Origin: Desulfobacula sp.
GTDB lineage: Bacteria; Desulfobacterota; Desulfobacteria; Desulfobacterales; Desulfobacteraceae
NCBI RefSeq assembly: GCF_014237455.1
Contig: NZ_JABZFL010000029.1
Location: forward strand, 1-60,305
Length of the DNA stretch: 60,305 nt
Direction of reading: 5' to 3'
Position numbers and translations under genes: made by a program. The first letter of the stretch is position 1, and the number at the start of each line of letters is the position of its first letter. Below, in pieces: positions 1 to 8,082 of this stretch. Under the pieces are notes generated by a model. The model saw nothing but the letters and a program-made list of their open reading frames with translations. It made no database searches and was not told the origin of the DNA.

Positions 1-72
1 TCGGAAGATGCTCAAATCGGAATCAAGGCTTTTTTAGAAAAGGAACCATCAGTGAAATGGAAAGACCGATAA
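1..72 (+). CDS. Enoyl-CoA hydratase/isomerase family protein, C-terminal end (partial)
   Basis: The window opens inside a reading frame that encodes SEDAQIGIKAFLEKEPSVKW and two more residues and stops at TAA (70-72). The pattern S-E-D-x-x-x-G-I-x-A-F-L-E-K is the usual last helix of crotonase-fold enoyl-CoA hydratases, which hydrate trans-2-enoyl-CoA in beta-oxidation or aromatic degradation. Only the last 23 residues are present, so substrate and exact subfamily cannot be assigned. What follows (73-180) shows no gene I can recognise. Confidence 0.6.
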   Translation, partial: SEDAQIGIKAFLEKEPSVKWKDR

Positions 73-180
73 CTAGATTCAGGAAACAGCACCGGGAATA
101 GAACACAATGAGTCGAATGAACCGGCCAAAGCGGTTATCTGGAGAGAAATACTGGAGAATTACAAGCAGTGTGAGTTGAG

Positions 181-582
181 ATGAGAAGAAATTTTTTTTT
201 AATTATTACCTTGGTAATTACTGCAATAATTACTCTTGTTGACAGTCATGCAAAGGAAATCCAAAATAAAGGGTTTGATCGTGTCAGAATTGAGTTACTG
301 AGGGCGCGCATTATGGATCAGACCTTTAAAGATATCAATAGTATCCTTGTTACTAAAAAGGGAAAAATCCTTATCGAGGAATATTTCAACGGAGAAGGCC
401 CTGACACCTTGCACGACATAAGGTCGGCAGGCAAGAGCATAACCTCTGCTCTGGTTGGCATTGCAATCGACAAAGGTTTTATCCCAGGCGTTGATGAAAA
501 ACTTCTTTCCTATTTTCCCGGGATCGAGTGCCAAAACGGTTGGAAATACTCAGTGGCAACCGAAAAGGGCAACACAGTATAG
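181..582 (+). pseudogene. Truncated serine hydrolase (class C beta-lactamase family), N-terminal part only
   Basis: A signal-peptide-like start (MRRNFFLIITLVITAIITLV, then DSHA) is followed by a domain typical of the beta-lactamase/penicillin-binding-protein-like serine hydrolases. The catalytic S-x-x-K appears as S-A-G-K in the stretch RSAGKSITSALVGIAIDKG. The family is normally 350 or more residues, but here the similarity ends near residue 118 and the frame stops at 582. The Y-x-N and H-x-G motifs are missing, so the product cannot be an active enzyme. In another frame the tail of an unrelated flavin reductase begins within the last part of this ORF, so this is a gene cut by a deletion or recombination. 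Confidence 0.6.
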
Positions 583-769
583 AATTGCTAAAGATATGGG
601 GTTTACGCTTGAGGCTATGCGCCTTCCTCTTGAAGCGCTGGGGTATGAGGTAATTGGAGAATTGCCTGTTTTCAGTATTTTTGACAGAGCGAAAGTAAAA
701 GATGATAACGAGATTTTGATTAAAGCCACAAAATTGGGTTCAGAACTTGCTGAAGCTCTTTTGCGATAA
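533..769 (+). pseudogene. NAD(P)H-dependent FMN reductase / flavodoxin-fold protein, C-terminal remnant
   Basis: In the frame that ends at TAA 767-769 the translation from about 540 reads like the C-terminal third of an iron-sulfur flavoprotein or NADPH-dependent FMN reductase. It has G-N-x-Q-W, then a helix with A-T-Q-Y, PLEALGYEVIGELPV, and a final helix KATKLGSELAEALL. The N-terminal FMN-binding half is absent, and the frame runs back into the serine hydrolase remnant. There is no start codon or ribosome binding site at the proper place, so this is a gene tail without a head. Confidence 0.5.
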
Positions 770-866
770 TTTTATTTTAATATTAATTAAATTTTTCAAA
801 ATATTACAGCTAACAAATCAACGGCTTTGGGGTCGCCAGGACCGGATAGCCTGGACAATTATCCAA

Positions 867-1217
867 TTACCAGCCCATGGCAAAGGCCCATTGAGCCCCC
901 AGAAAAACAGCCATGCTCACCACGATGGTCAACAACAAATTTTTAAACAGCCCGCCAACGGCACAAGCCGTAATCGCACCAATGAGATAGGGATTGTTCA
1001 GTTTAAGATTGAGCGTTTCTCCGGTTGGCATGAGCACAGAGGGAACAATAATGGCTGTCAGCACCACTGGTGGAACATATCTTAACCCCCGTTCAAACAG
1101 TTCAGGGAATCGCAATCGCCCGGAAAGCGGAAACATGATATAGCGTATGCCAAAGGTCACCAGCGCCATCCCTGCAACCATGTAAATTTCATACAGTTGA
1201 ATACCTGTTTCAAACAT
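867..1217 (-). CDS. azlD: AzlD family branched-chain amino acid transport protein
   Basis: A 116-residue, very hydrophobic protein with about four membrane segments and the AzlD-typical stretch G-I-R-Y-x-x-F-x-L near residue 25 followed by F-x-R-G-L-R-Y-V-P-P. AzlD is the small partner of AzlC; together they export branched-chain amino acids or related analogues across the inner membrane. The gene lies 2 bp after the azlC stop codon, so the two are surely one transcript. The length is normal for the family (100-115 residues). The ATG at 1217 is the only sensible start. Confidence 0.85.
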   Translation of the reverse strand: MFETGIQLYEIYMVAGMALVTFGIRYIMFPLSGRLRFPELFERGLRYVPPVVLTAIIVPSVLMPTGETLNLKLNNPYLIGAITACAVGGLFKNLLLTIVVSMAVFLGAQWAFAMGW

Positions 1218-1219
1218 CT

Positions 1220-1981
1220 TTAAATCCGCTCCTTTTTTTCTGAGAATACTTTTTCACAAATAACTCCTGCTGCAACCCCGGCAAGGGCAGCCATCATCAA
1301 CCCAAGTTTATGGGGAAGTCCTCCGGCCAGGATGGAAACTGTTCCCGCCGTAATCACAGACGCCCACATGGGTTTTGAAACAAGATATGGGATGACAATG
1401 CCGATAAAGGTGGCGGGCATGGCAAAGTCAAGCCCCCACTGGGATATCCCTGGGAATGCCTTGCCGGCCGTAAGCCCGATAAAGGTGCATAAATTCCAAT
1501 TGCCATACATAAACACCATGGAACCCAGGTTGTAGTAATGCTTGCCTGGGACCCCATCATTTTTGCTGTATCGGCTGACGGCCACGGCAAAGGTTTCATC
1601 TGTCAAGCCAAAGGCCAGCACCATCTTCCAGAGCGGGTTCAAATTTTTGTAAAAGAAAACCATGGTGGCGCCATAGAGCATATGGCGCAGGTTCACCACA
1701 AAGGTGGTCAGCACAATCATGGGCCATGCCACGCCCGCAGTCACCAGGCTGACACAGACAAACTGTGAGGCCCCGGCAAAAACGAACAGGGACATTCCCA
1801 TGGTGGCACCAAAGGAAAGTCCGGCCGTGGCCGCCAATGTGCCAAAGATGATGCCAAAGGGGATGGCGCCGACAATTAAAGGAAAGGTATCCTTTGCCCC
1901 TTCAAAGAACAGGGACACCGGGGAATTATTTTTTGGGGAGATTGCAATTCCTCTTTTCTGTCTGGAATGATTAACTGGCAT
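1220..1981 (-). CDS. azlC: AzlC family branched-chain amino acid permease
   Basis: A 253-residue membrane protein with the AzlC signature: F-x-x-G-A-K-D-x-x-P-L-I-V-G-x-I-P-F-G near residue 30, N-L-R-H-x-L-Y near residue 97 and F-G-L-T-D-E-T-F-A near residue 125. Members form the large subunit of the AzlCD exporter, which moves leucine, isoleucine, valine or analogues out of the cell. It is first in the azlCD pair and is transcribed divergently from the XRE-cupin regulator at 2166, which suggests but does not prove that this regulator controls it. About 15 residues before the conserved region form a hydrophilic N-terminal tail. Confidence 0.87.
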   Translation of the reverse strand: MPVNHSRQKRGIAISPKNNSPVSLFFEGAKDTFPLIVGAIPFGIIFGTLAATAGLSFGATMGMSLFVFAGASQFVCVSLVTAGVAWPMIVLTTFVVNLRHMLYGATMVFFYKNLNPLWKMVLAFGLTDETFAVAVSRYSKNDGVPGKHYYNLGSMVFMYGNWNLCTFIGLTAGKAFPGISQWGLDFAMPATFIGIVIPYLVSKPMWASVITAGTVSILAGGLPHKLGLMMAALAGVAAGVICEKVFSEKKERI

Positions 1982-2045
1982 TTAATAAAACCCCTGATAA
2001 ATCCATGGCCGTATAAACAAGCAGCAAGAATAAAAACAGATTGAT

Positions 2046-2069
2046 ACCCTTTCTGAAGGGTTCATTTTT
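2046..2069. terminator. Short hairpin with T-rich trail in the azlC leader
   Basis: ACCCTT (2046-2051) and AAGGGT (2056-2061) form a 6-bp stem with a TCTG loop, followed on the plus strand by TCATTTTT. No plus-strand gene ends just upstream, so a normal terminator role is unlikely. It lies in the azlC 5' leader on the other strand and could block transcription entering the regulator gene. Seen directly; function inferred. Confidence 0.25.
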
Positions 2070-2089
2070 CACCTCTTGAATAAATTACA

Positions 2090-2114
2090 TACTTGTTGTA
2101 CTGTTTAACAAACT
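2090..2114. promoter_or_regulatory. Candidate operator between azlC and the XRE-cupin gene
   Basis: An interrupted inverted repeat, TTGTT (2093-2097) and AACAA (2107-2111), lies about 55 bp before the regulator ATG in the divergent spacer. Such a position fits an autoregulatory XRE-family operator, but the arms are short and I have no second copy to support the motif. Confidence 0.2.
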
Positions 2115-2165
2115 TTTGGTCGCTATGATAACTATTGTGCAATATATTGTCAAGGAGCTTATTAT

Positions 2166-2720
2166 ATGGAACAGTCGATTGATGTTGTTGCAAGTAATCT
2201 GAAAACCATCAGAGAGTCCAGGAAAATTAGTCTGGACAGGCTATCAGAGCTGACAGGGGTCAGTAAAAGCATGCTTAGACAGATTGAGATCGGCAAATCA
2301 AGCCCAACCATCGGAACCATCTGGAAAATTGCCAACGGACTTAAGGTTTCTTTTACAAGCCTGCTTAGAAAACCGGTGGTAGAGGCAAAAGTACGATCAT
2401 TCAGGGAAGGAAAGCCCCTGACAGCTGAGTCGGAACATTACCGGGTTTATCCTTTAATCCCATTTGAACCCGAACAATCCTATGAAACCTATTTTTTTGA
2501 AATGGACCCGGACACTGTTTTTTCAGGAGAGCCCCATGAAGGCAATGTTTATGAATATGTCTTTGTGATAAAAGGTCAGCTTGAAATTAATGTTGATGGT
2601 AAAACTTTTAGCATCAATGAAAATGAGTTCCTCCAATTTCAGGCGAATTGCCCCCATGACTATAAATGTATCGGCAAAAAAATGGTGTCCGCCATCATGC
2701 AGATCAGTTATCTTTCTTAA
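2166..2720 (+). CDS. XRE family transcriptional regulator with C-terminal cupin
   Basis: A 184-residue regulator. Residues 8-65 form an XRE helix-turn-helix (L[20 protein letters not shown], then S-K-S-M-L-R-Q-I-E). Residues 105-182 form a small cupin barrel ([11 protein letters not shown]-x-L-E-I-N-V-D-G). This SutR/PuuR-like architecture usually senses a small metabolite through the cupin and represses neighbouring catabolic or transport genes. An AAGGAG ribosome site lies about 9 bases before the ATG. It faces azlC and heads the plus-strand group with the PLP enzyme and AOR, so either side could be its target. Confidence 0.85.
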   Translation: MEQSIDVVASNLKTIRESRKISLDRLSELTGVSKSMLRQIEIGKSSPTIGTIWKIANGLKVSFTSLLRKPVVEAKVRSFREGKPLTAESEHYRVYPLIPFEPEQSYETYFFEMDPDTVFSGEPHEGNVYEYVFVIKGQLEINVDGKTFSINENEFLQFQANCPHDYKCIGKKMVSAIMQISYLS

Positions 2721-2730
2721 CCCCTTAATC

Positions 2731-3441
2731 ATGCCTTGTTTGTCTGCAAGGCATCTTTATGAGAAGTTTGGGTTTAATCTGGTTAAAGAACACCCTGGTG
2801 AACAATGGGGTACAACGGTTACGAAACAATGGAAGGAAAACGATTTTGATGCAGATGGAAGTGTCTGCAATGTCACCCATCTTGCCGATATGGAAACCCT
2901 CCTGGAAACGGTTAAAAAAAAATGGTCGTCCCTTGATATTTTAATCAATAATGCAGGAACAAATATCAGAAAAAAGTTTCATGAATACACACCGGAAGAA
3001 TTCAATTTGATCCTTACCCTGAATATGAATTCAGCCTTCCATTTGTGCCGCTTGTTTTATGAGCTTTTAAAAAAGTCAGAAGCGGCTTCGGTTGTTAATA
3101 TTATATCGGTTGCCGGTTTATCCCATTTAAGAACGGGTGCGCCCTATGGAATGAGCAAGGCGGCTTTAAATCAGATGACGCGCAACCTGGCCTGCGAATG
3201 GGCAAAAAATCAGATCCGGGTCAATGCCGTTGCACCGTGGTATACAAGAACACCTCTGGCAGAACAGGTGTTGAGTGATGCCGCGTATCTGGAATCTGTT
3301 TTAAGCAGAACCCCCATGGGAAGAATCGCAGAACCCGCTGAAATTGCAGCGTCTGCAGCATTTTTGTGTATGGAAGCCTCTTCTTATATTACAGGTCAGT
3401 GCCTTGCTGTTGATGGTGGTTTTTCTGTTTATGGTTTTTGA
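2731..3441 (+). pseudogene. Chimera: GNAT acetyltransferase tail joined to a headless short-chain dehydrogenase
   Basis: One open frame joins two unrelated families. Residues 1-27 (after MPC) read [20 protein letters not shown] and then [10 protein letters not shown], the typical C-terminus of GNAT N-acetyltransferases, especially the MarR-GNAT fusions. From about 2836 the frame is a short-chain dehydrogenase of the tropinone-reductase type: [10 protein letters not shown], a catalytic Ser in IISVAGLS, Y-x-x-x-K in PYGMSKAAL, and C-terminal [11 protein letters not shown]. The first about 55 residues of the SDR, including the Gly-rich TGxxxGIG cofactor loop, are missing, so NAD(P) binding should fail. 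No good ribosome site precedes 2731. I judge it a deletion product. The catalytic core is intact, so expression from an upstream start cannot be fully excluded. Confidence 0.6.
2732..2753. repeat. Hairpin after the XRE-cupin gene
   Basis: ATGCCTTG and CAAGGCAT form an 8-bp inverted repeat with an 8-base loop just downstream of the regulator stop codon. It could end the regulator transcript, but only CTTTAT follows instead of a T run, and the repeat is also part of the GNAT-derived coding remnant. Confidence 0.25.
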
Positions 3442-3510
3442 CATTATTTTTATGGTGTAAAACAGGTTTGTACAATTATAGAGTAACTGATAAAAAAATG
3501 GAGGAGCGTG

Positions 3511-4764
3511 ATGAACAGGTTGTTTGAAAAGATGCTCAGTCGAAGAGATGATTTTCCATCATTGAAACAAGAGATTAATGGATACCCTCTGGCATACTTT
3601 GACGGTCCCGGCGGCACCCAGGTTCCGCAATCCGTGATTAATGCCGTTTCAGACTATTATTATACCAGTAACGCCAATTTTCATGGGAACTTTATCACGT
3701 CCCGGCGCACCGACCAAGTCGTGGAAGGTACCCGGAAAAAAATAGCAGCCTTTCTGGGTGCAGACGGCCCGGAAAATATCTCCTATGGCCATAATATGAC
3801 CACTCTGAATTTCTCCTTAAGCCGGGCGTTTGGGAGCTGGTTAAACCCAGGAGATGAAATTGTCATTACCCAGCTGGATCATGAAGCAAACCGGGGTCCC
3901 TGGCTGGCGTTACGCGAAAATGGAATTGTTGTCAGAGAGGTCGCTTTATTGCCGGACGGGTTGCTGGATTATAATGATTTTGAAAACAAAATAAATGAGA
4001 AAACACGGCTGGTCGCCATGGGATACTCTTCCAATGTTACCGGTACGATTAATAATGTGCCGCTGGTTAGAAAAATGACATATAAAACCGGTGCAATGTT
4101 ATTGGTTGATGCGGTCCATTATGTACCCCATTTCCCATTGGATGTCACCGCACTGGGGGTTGATTTTTTATTATGCTCTGCTTACAAATTTTATGGGCCC
4201 CATATTGGAATTCTTTATTCAAATGGAGAAAACCTGAATCGATTGCCAACTTTCAATTTAAGAACACAATTACAGCATGCCCCCTATTGTATCGAAACCG
4301 GCACGTTGAATCATGCAGCGATTGCAGGGGTTAATGCTGCCATTGATTATATTGAAACCTTTGGAGAAGGCGACTCAGCCAGAAGCAGAATGGTGAGTGC
4401 CATGAAGGAAATAAATCGATATGAAGATGCCGTGTACAAAAATATTTTCAAAAAATTAAAGACCATTGAAACCTTAACCATAATAGGGCCTTCTGATATA
4501 AAAGTAAAAAAAGCCCCTACAATCTCTTTTGATATAGCAGGAATAAACCCTTCGGATGTGTGTAACTATTTAGGGGAACAAGGGATTTGTGCCTGGAATG
4601 GTCACTTTTACGGTATCCGCCCCACTGAAATCTTCGGGTATCTGGAAAAAGGCGGCCTCACCAGGGTGGGGGTTTCTGTTTACAATACAATGGAGGAAGT
4701 TGACCGGTTAATTGCTGCCGTCACAACACTTATCAGTGGAAGACAAGGCCCATTACGTGATTGA
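3511..4764 (+). CDS. Cysteine desulfurase-like PLP-dependent aminotransferase class V protein
   Basis: A 417-residue fold-type I PLP enzyme. Near the N-terminus it has YFDGPGGTQVPQ and N-F-H-G; the segment LDHEANRGPW matches the class V aminotransferase pattern, and the PLP lysine is in SAYKFYGPHIG near residue 227. It resembles the cysteine desulfurase-like subfamily rather than IscS or SufS; I do not see the catalytic Cys loop of those enzymes, so true desulfurase activity is uncertain. GGAGG at 3500-3504 sits 6 bases before ATG 3511, which I prefer to the GTG at 3508. It is followed by a small cupin and AOR in the same direction, so a role in the same catabolic unit is likely but unproven. 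Confidence 0.75.
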   Translation: MNRLFEKMLSRRDDFPSLKQEINGYPLAYFDGPGGTQVPQSVINAVSDYYYTSNANFHGNFITSRRTDQVVEGTRKKIAAFLGADGPENISYGHNMTTLNFSLSRAFGSWLNPGDEIVITQLDHEANRGPWLALRENGIVVREVALLPDGLLDYNDFENKINEKTRLVAMGYSSNVTGTINNVPLVRKMTYKTGAMLLVDAVHYVPHFPLDVTALGVDFLLCSAYKFYGPHIGILYSNGENLNRLPTFNLRTQLQHAPYCIETGTLNHAAIAGVNAAIDYIETFGEGDSARSRMVSAMKEINRYEDAVYKNIFKKLKTIETLTIIGPSDIKVKKAPTISFDIAGINPSDVCNYLGEQGICAWNGHFYGIRPTEIFGYLEKGGLTRVGVSVYNTMEEVDRLIAAVTTLISGRQGPLRD

Positions 4765-4871
4765 GGACAGCCACCAGTCGGAAAACAGATTTTATTTATA
4801 AGCTCGAGGCCCAAGCGGCTTAATATGCAAATTCATCGGACAATTTTTAGACGAAGGGGGAGAACCTTATT

Positions 4872-5090
4872 ATGGTTTGCATGCAAATAGATCAGGGAAA
4901 GGAAGATACGGGACATGAGCACTCATTTGACCAGTGCGGAATTGTTATGGAAGGCACAATAGAAATGTTTGTAGGCCAGGAGTGCCGATTATTAAAAACA
5001 AATGAGTGCTATTTTATACCTGCGGGCAAGCACCATGGTTGGAAAACCTTTGACAAAACAGTCAAGCTTCTGGATATATCCCTGAAATAG
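4872..5090 (+). CDS. Small single-domain cupin protein
   Basis: A 72-residue protein that is one cupin barrel: the first motif reads G-H-E-H-S-F-D-Q-C-G-I-V-x-E-G and the second C-Y-F-I-P-A-G-K-H-H-G-W. The H-x-H, E and H ligands for a divalent metal are all present. Such mini-cupins serve as metabolite sensors or small metal enzymes (isomerase, dioxygenase), and the sequence alone does not decide. A GGGGGAGAACC element lies upstream of ATG 4872. It stands between the PLP enzyme and AOR. Confidence 0.65.
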   Translation: MVCMQIDQGKEDTGHEHSFDQCGIVMEGTIEMFVGQECRLLKTNECYFIPAGKHHGWKTFDKTVKLLDISLK

Positions 5091-5207
5091 CGCAAAGGAT
5101 AAGATTATAACCCACTATTGATATCATGGCGAGGCATTACCCTATGGCTATTTTTGGAAATAATAATTTTTTAAGGTATTTTACACTCAAATAAATAGGA
5201 GGAGAAT

Positions 5208-7160
5208 GTGGCTGACAATTTTAAAAAAGACACTCTGGATTCTCTAAGTCACGGTTGGTTGGGTAAAATTCTAAAGATTGATCTTTCTTTAGAAACCATC
5301 ACAGAGATTGACACTCAACCGTATGCGAATCGATTTTTAGGGGGGCGAGGAATCGCCACCCGCCTTTACTGGGAATATGTCCCTGTCACTGTCAAGGCTT
5401 TTGACCCGGGAAATCATTTGATTTTTATGACAGGTCCATTAACCGCAACAGGTGCTCAAGGCGCATCCCGGTTTGAGGTTGTGGGAAAATCGCCTATGTT
5501 GATGCCGGAAGGCTTTTGCTACGGCAATATGGGCGGATATTGGGGGGCTGCATTAAAAAGAGCTGGTTTTGATGGATTAATGGTATCCGGAAAGGCAAAT
5601 CGACCTGTTTATTTATTCATCTCCGATGGGAATGCAACGCTTCAAGAAGCGGATAAAATTCATCTTGAGGGAGTTACGCAAGTCGGGGAGTACTTACAAC
5701 AAAAACACGGCAAAAAAACACATTTTATCACAACGGGTCCGGCCGGGATGAATCTATGCCGCAATGCCAACCTGATGACTGATAATGAAGGTAGTTCAAC
5801 CGGAGGTTTTGGAGCGGTTTTAGGTGCTAAAAATTTAAAAGCCATTGCTGTGAAAGGAACTCAATCTCCTCTGGTAAGTGATCCGGAGGCTTTAAATGAG
5901 CTCAATCGTTTAACAATAAGATTGAATAAACGTGACACCTCATTCAATCCATACCCACCGGATCAGATTTCCCGCACAGGCAAGGCATCTTGTTTTCAGT
6001 GCGGTTTGGACTGTATCATGCGATCCACCTATAGAACCAAATCGAATAAAGAGGTTGTTAGAAAGTGCCAGGCCATGTTTGTATACTTTCCCTGGGTGAT
6101 GGGGCGACCGGGGGAACCCGCTGAAACTGCTTCAGATGCAACAGGGCTTTGCAACAATTTATCCTTATGCACCATGGAGATGGCCAATATCGTTCAGTGG
6201 ATCAGTGCGGGTTATGACGCAGGATATTTGAATGACTCTCAAACCGGCCTTGAAATTGACAAACTGGGGACGTGGGAGTTTTTTGAAGATCTCTGCAATA
6301 TGATCGCTTATCGTCAGGGATTTGGTAATCTTCTGGCTGAAGGGCTCTTGAGAGTGGGAGAAACCATGGGGCCAGAAGCCAAAAAACTTTTTGCCAATGA
6401 AGTCTCCGATGTGGGTGACGGCGCTACCTATTCGGCAAGAGAATATTTGATGAACGGTTTGTTGTATGCCTTTGAACCCCGGCAACCTATTGCCATGTTA
6501 CATGAGGTCAGCAGAGCTATTGGCATGTGGGTCATGAACCTGCAATATCCTGGAGCAACACCGGTTTCTGCGGATGTATATCGAAAAGCAGTAGCCAAAT
6601 TCTGGGGTCATGATAAGGCCTGGGATCTGAATACTCATGAAGGCAAAGCCATGGCAGCCTCACGCATCATAGACCGCACCTATGTTAAGGACAGTCTGGG
6701 GCTGTGTGATTCCTGCTGGCCATTGATGTTTTCGCACCATACGGAAGATAAGGTGGGTGATTCAACCTTAGAGTCCCGCACATTCAATGCAGTAACCGGA
6801 AAAGAGCTGGATGAGAATGCGCTTCTTAAATTCGGTGAAATCATTTTCAATCAACAACGTGCCATCCTGTTTCGCGAAGGTTGGAACCCCGAAAAAGATG
6901 ACACCGTTGCAGAATTCAATTTCACTGATCCGGTTCAAAGCGTTTTTATGAACACAGATGTGCTTGTGCCCGGTAAAGGGGATACCGTTTTAAACCGTAA
7001 AGGCCAAACCCTGGACCGTGAAGTCTTCAAAAAAATGCGGGATGAGTTCTATCAAATAAGAGGGTGGAATCCTGAAACCGGTTATCCCAGGACGGAAAAA
7101 CTTCATGAACTTGGACTTTCAGATCTGTTGAATGTGAGCGGATTACTAAAAAAAGGGTGA
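5208..7160 (+). CDS. aor: Aldehyde:ferredoxin oxidoreductase (tungsten enzyme)
   Basis: A 650-residue member of the AOR family, which oxidises aldehydes to carboxylates, or the reverse at low potential, using a tungsten bis-pterin and one 4Fe-4S cluster, with ferredoxin as partner. The N-terminal domain has W-L-G-K-I-L-K-I-D-L-S and G-G-R-G-I-A-T-R-L. The cluster ligands are C262-x2-C265-x3-C269 (SCFQCGLDC) and a late Cys near residue 500 (LGLCDSC). Length is slightly above the usual 600-630. The start is GTG 5208 after an AGGAGG element. It is last in the plus-strand group that begins with the XRE-cupin gene. Acyl-CoA-derived or amino-acid-derived aldehydes are plausible substrates; the sequence does not tell which. 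Confidence 0.92.
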   Translation: MADNFKKDTLDSLSHGWLGKILKIDLSLETITEIDTQPYANRFLGGRGIATRLYWEYVPVTVKAFDPGNHLIFMTGPLTATGAQGASRFEVVGKSPMLMPEGFCYGNMGGYWGAALKRAGFDGLMVSGKANRPVYLFISDGNATLQEADKIHLEGVTQVGEYLQQKHGKKTHFITTGPAGMNLCRNANLMTDNEGSSTGGFGAVLGAKNLKAIAVKGTQSPLVSDPEALNELNRLTIRLNKRDTSFNPYPPDQISRTGKASCFQCGLDCIMRSTYRTKSNKEVVRKCQAMFVYFPWVMGRPGEPAETASDATGLCNNLSLCTMEMANIVQWISAGYDAGYLNDSQTGLEIDKLGTWEFFEDLCNMIAYRQGFGNLLAEGLLRVGETMGPEAKKLFANEVSDVGDGATYSAREYLMNGLLYAFEPRQPIAMLHEVSRAIGMWVMNLQYPGATPVSADVYRKAVAKFWGHDKAWDLNTHEGKAMAASRIIDRTYVKDSLGLCDSCWPLMFSHHTEDKVGDSTLESRTFNAVTGKELDENALLKFGEIIFNQQRAILFREGWNPEKDDTVAEFNFTDPVQSVFMNTDVLVPGKGDTVLNRKGQTLDREVFKKMRDEFYQIRGWNPETGYPRTEKLHELGLSDLLNVSGLLKKG

Positions 7161-7232
7161 GGAAAAAACTCTATACAGGAATAAAGAATAGAGATATAAT
7201 TATTATTTTTGAAAATTATTCTTCACCGGAAA

Positions 7233-7919
7233 ATGGATCATATGACGCGTCAAAATGAATGTAAGCGGTGCGGCACCTGCTGCGAAAAGGGCGGTCCTGC
7301 ATTACACACCCAGGACTTACCCTTAATAGAAAAAGGGGTTCTATCCTTTGAAAAATTCATTACCATCAGGAAAGGTGAACTTATCCATGATCCGGTCTCA
7401 AATTCCATTGAGCCTGTAAAAACAGAGTTCTTAAAAATCCGCGGGATAAAGGATTCATGGACCTGTATCTTTTACGATAAAACCCGGAATGGATGCACCA
7501 TATACGATCATCGCCCCCTTGCCTGCAAGATTCTTAAGTGCTGGGATACAGATGATATTCTCGGACTTGCCGGCAGAGATCTCCTTTCAAGGCTTGATAT
7601 TGTAAAAAAAGGCAATCCGTTGAGAGAACGACTAATTGAGCATGAAGAGCTATTTCCATGCCCCGACCTAAAAACAATCTCCCGGACAATTTCCCGTTCA
7701 TCCAAGAAAACAGTCAAAAAGCTTGAACGAATCATCAATAAAGATCTTGCCTATCGTATCCGGGCAATCGATGAATTTAATCTTTCGGTTTCACAAGAGC
7801 TGTTCTATTTTGGTCGACCACTTTTCCAGCTGCTTACACACCTTGGGTTTACCGCCAGAGAAACTTCCTCAGGAATCAAACTGCGGTTTCCCCAAGCCCC
7901 TTCCAGTTCTGCAAAGTGA
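7233..7919 (+). CDS. YkgJ family cysteine-cluster protein
   Basis: About 228 residues with the YkgJ/CxxCxxCC pattern: C-K-R-C-G-T-C-C near the N-terminus and a second set C-I-F-Y-D-x-x-x-x-G-C-T-I-Y-D-x-R-P-L-A-C-K near residue 85. The family is thought to bind a metal or Fe-S centre; its biochemical role is unknown in general. The second half is charged and helical. I chose ATG 7233; ATG 7242 is equally possible, and a TTG at 7209 is in frame but lacks a ribosome site. It is 49-80 bp after AOR and may be co-transcribed. Confidence 0.75.
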   Translation: MDHMTRQNECKRCGTCCEKGGPALHTQDLPLIEKGVLSFEKFITIRKGELIHDPVSNSIEPVKTEFLKIRGIKDSWTCIFYDKTRNGCTIYDHRPLACKILKCWDTDDILGLAGRDLLSRLDIVKKGNPLRERLIEHEELFPCPDLKTISRTISRSSKKTVKKLERIINKDLAYRIRAIDEFNLSVSQELFYFGRPLFQLLTHLGFTARETSSGIKLRFPQAPSSSAK

Positions 7920-7973
7920 CTTTATAAAGGAGCAACAAATCAGTTGGCCTATGTTTTAAAGATTTGAAGAAAA

Positions 7974-7991
7974 GGGGTCAAATCTTATTAC
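7974..7991 (+). repeat. GGGGTCAAATCTT element (possible mobile-element end)
   Basis: The short string GGGGTCAAATCTTATTA in the spacer before carB resembles a motif often found at the ends of REP-associated tyrosine transposase (RAYT/IS200-like) units. No transposase is present within the spacer. This is only a hint of an old insertion. Confidence 0.2.
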
Positions 7992-8082
7992 ATTTACTAA
8001 GTTTTAATATTTTGCTAATGTGCCGCCAGCTATCACAGATGAACCGTGAAAAAGATTTAAAAAAGGAAAGGAAAACAGGAGT

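Noticed and set aside
836-854. CCAGG/CCTGG hairpin as azlD terminator
   Set aside because: The stem is only 5 bp, and no T run follows on the minus strand.
2581-2730. N-terminal extension of the SDR frame into the XRE-cupin gene
   Set aside because: It is a shadow of the cupin domain in another frame and resembles no SDR N-terminus.
3508-3510. GTG 3508 as start of the PLP enzyme
   Set aside because: ATG 3511 has better spacing from GGAGG and is the more usual start.
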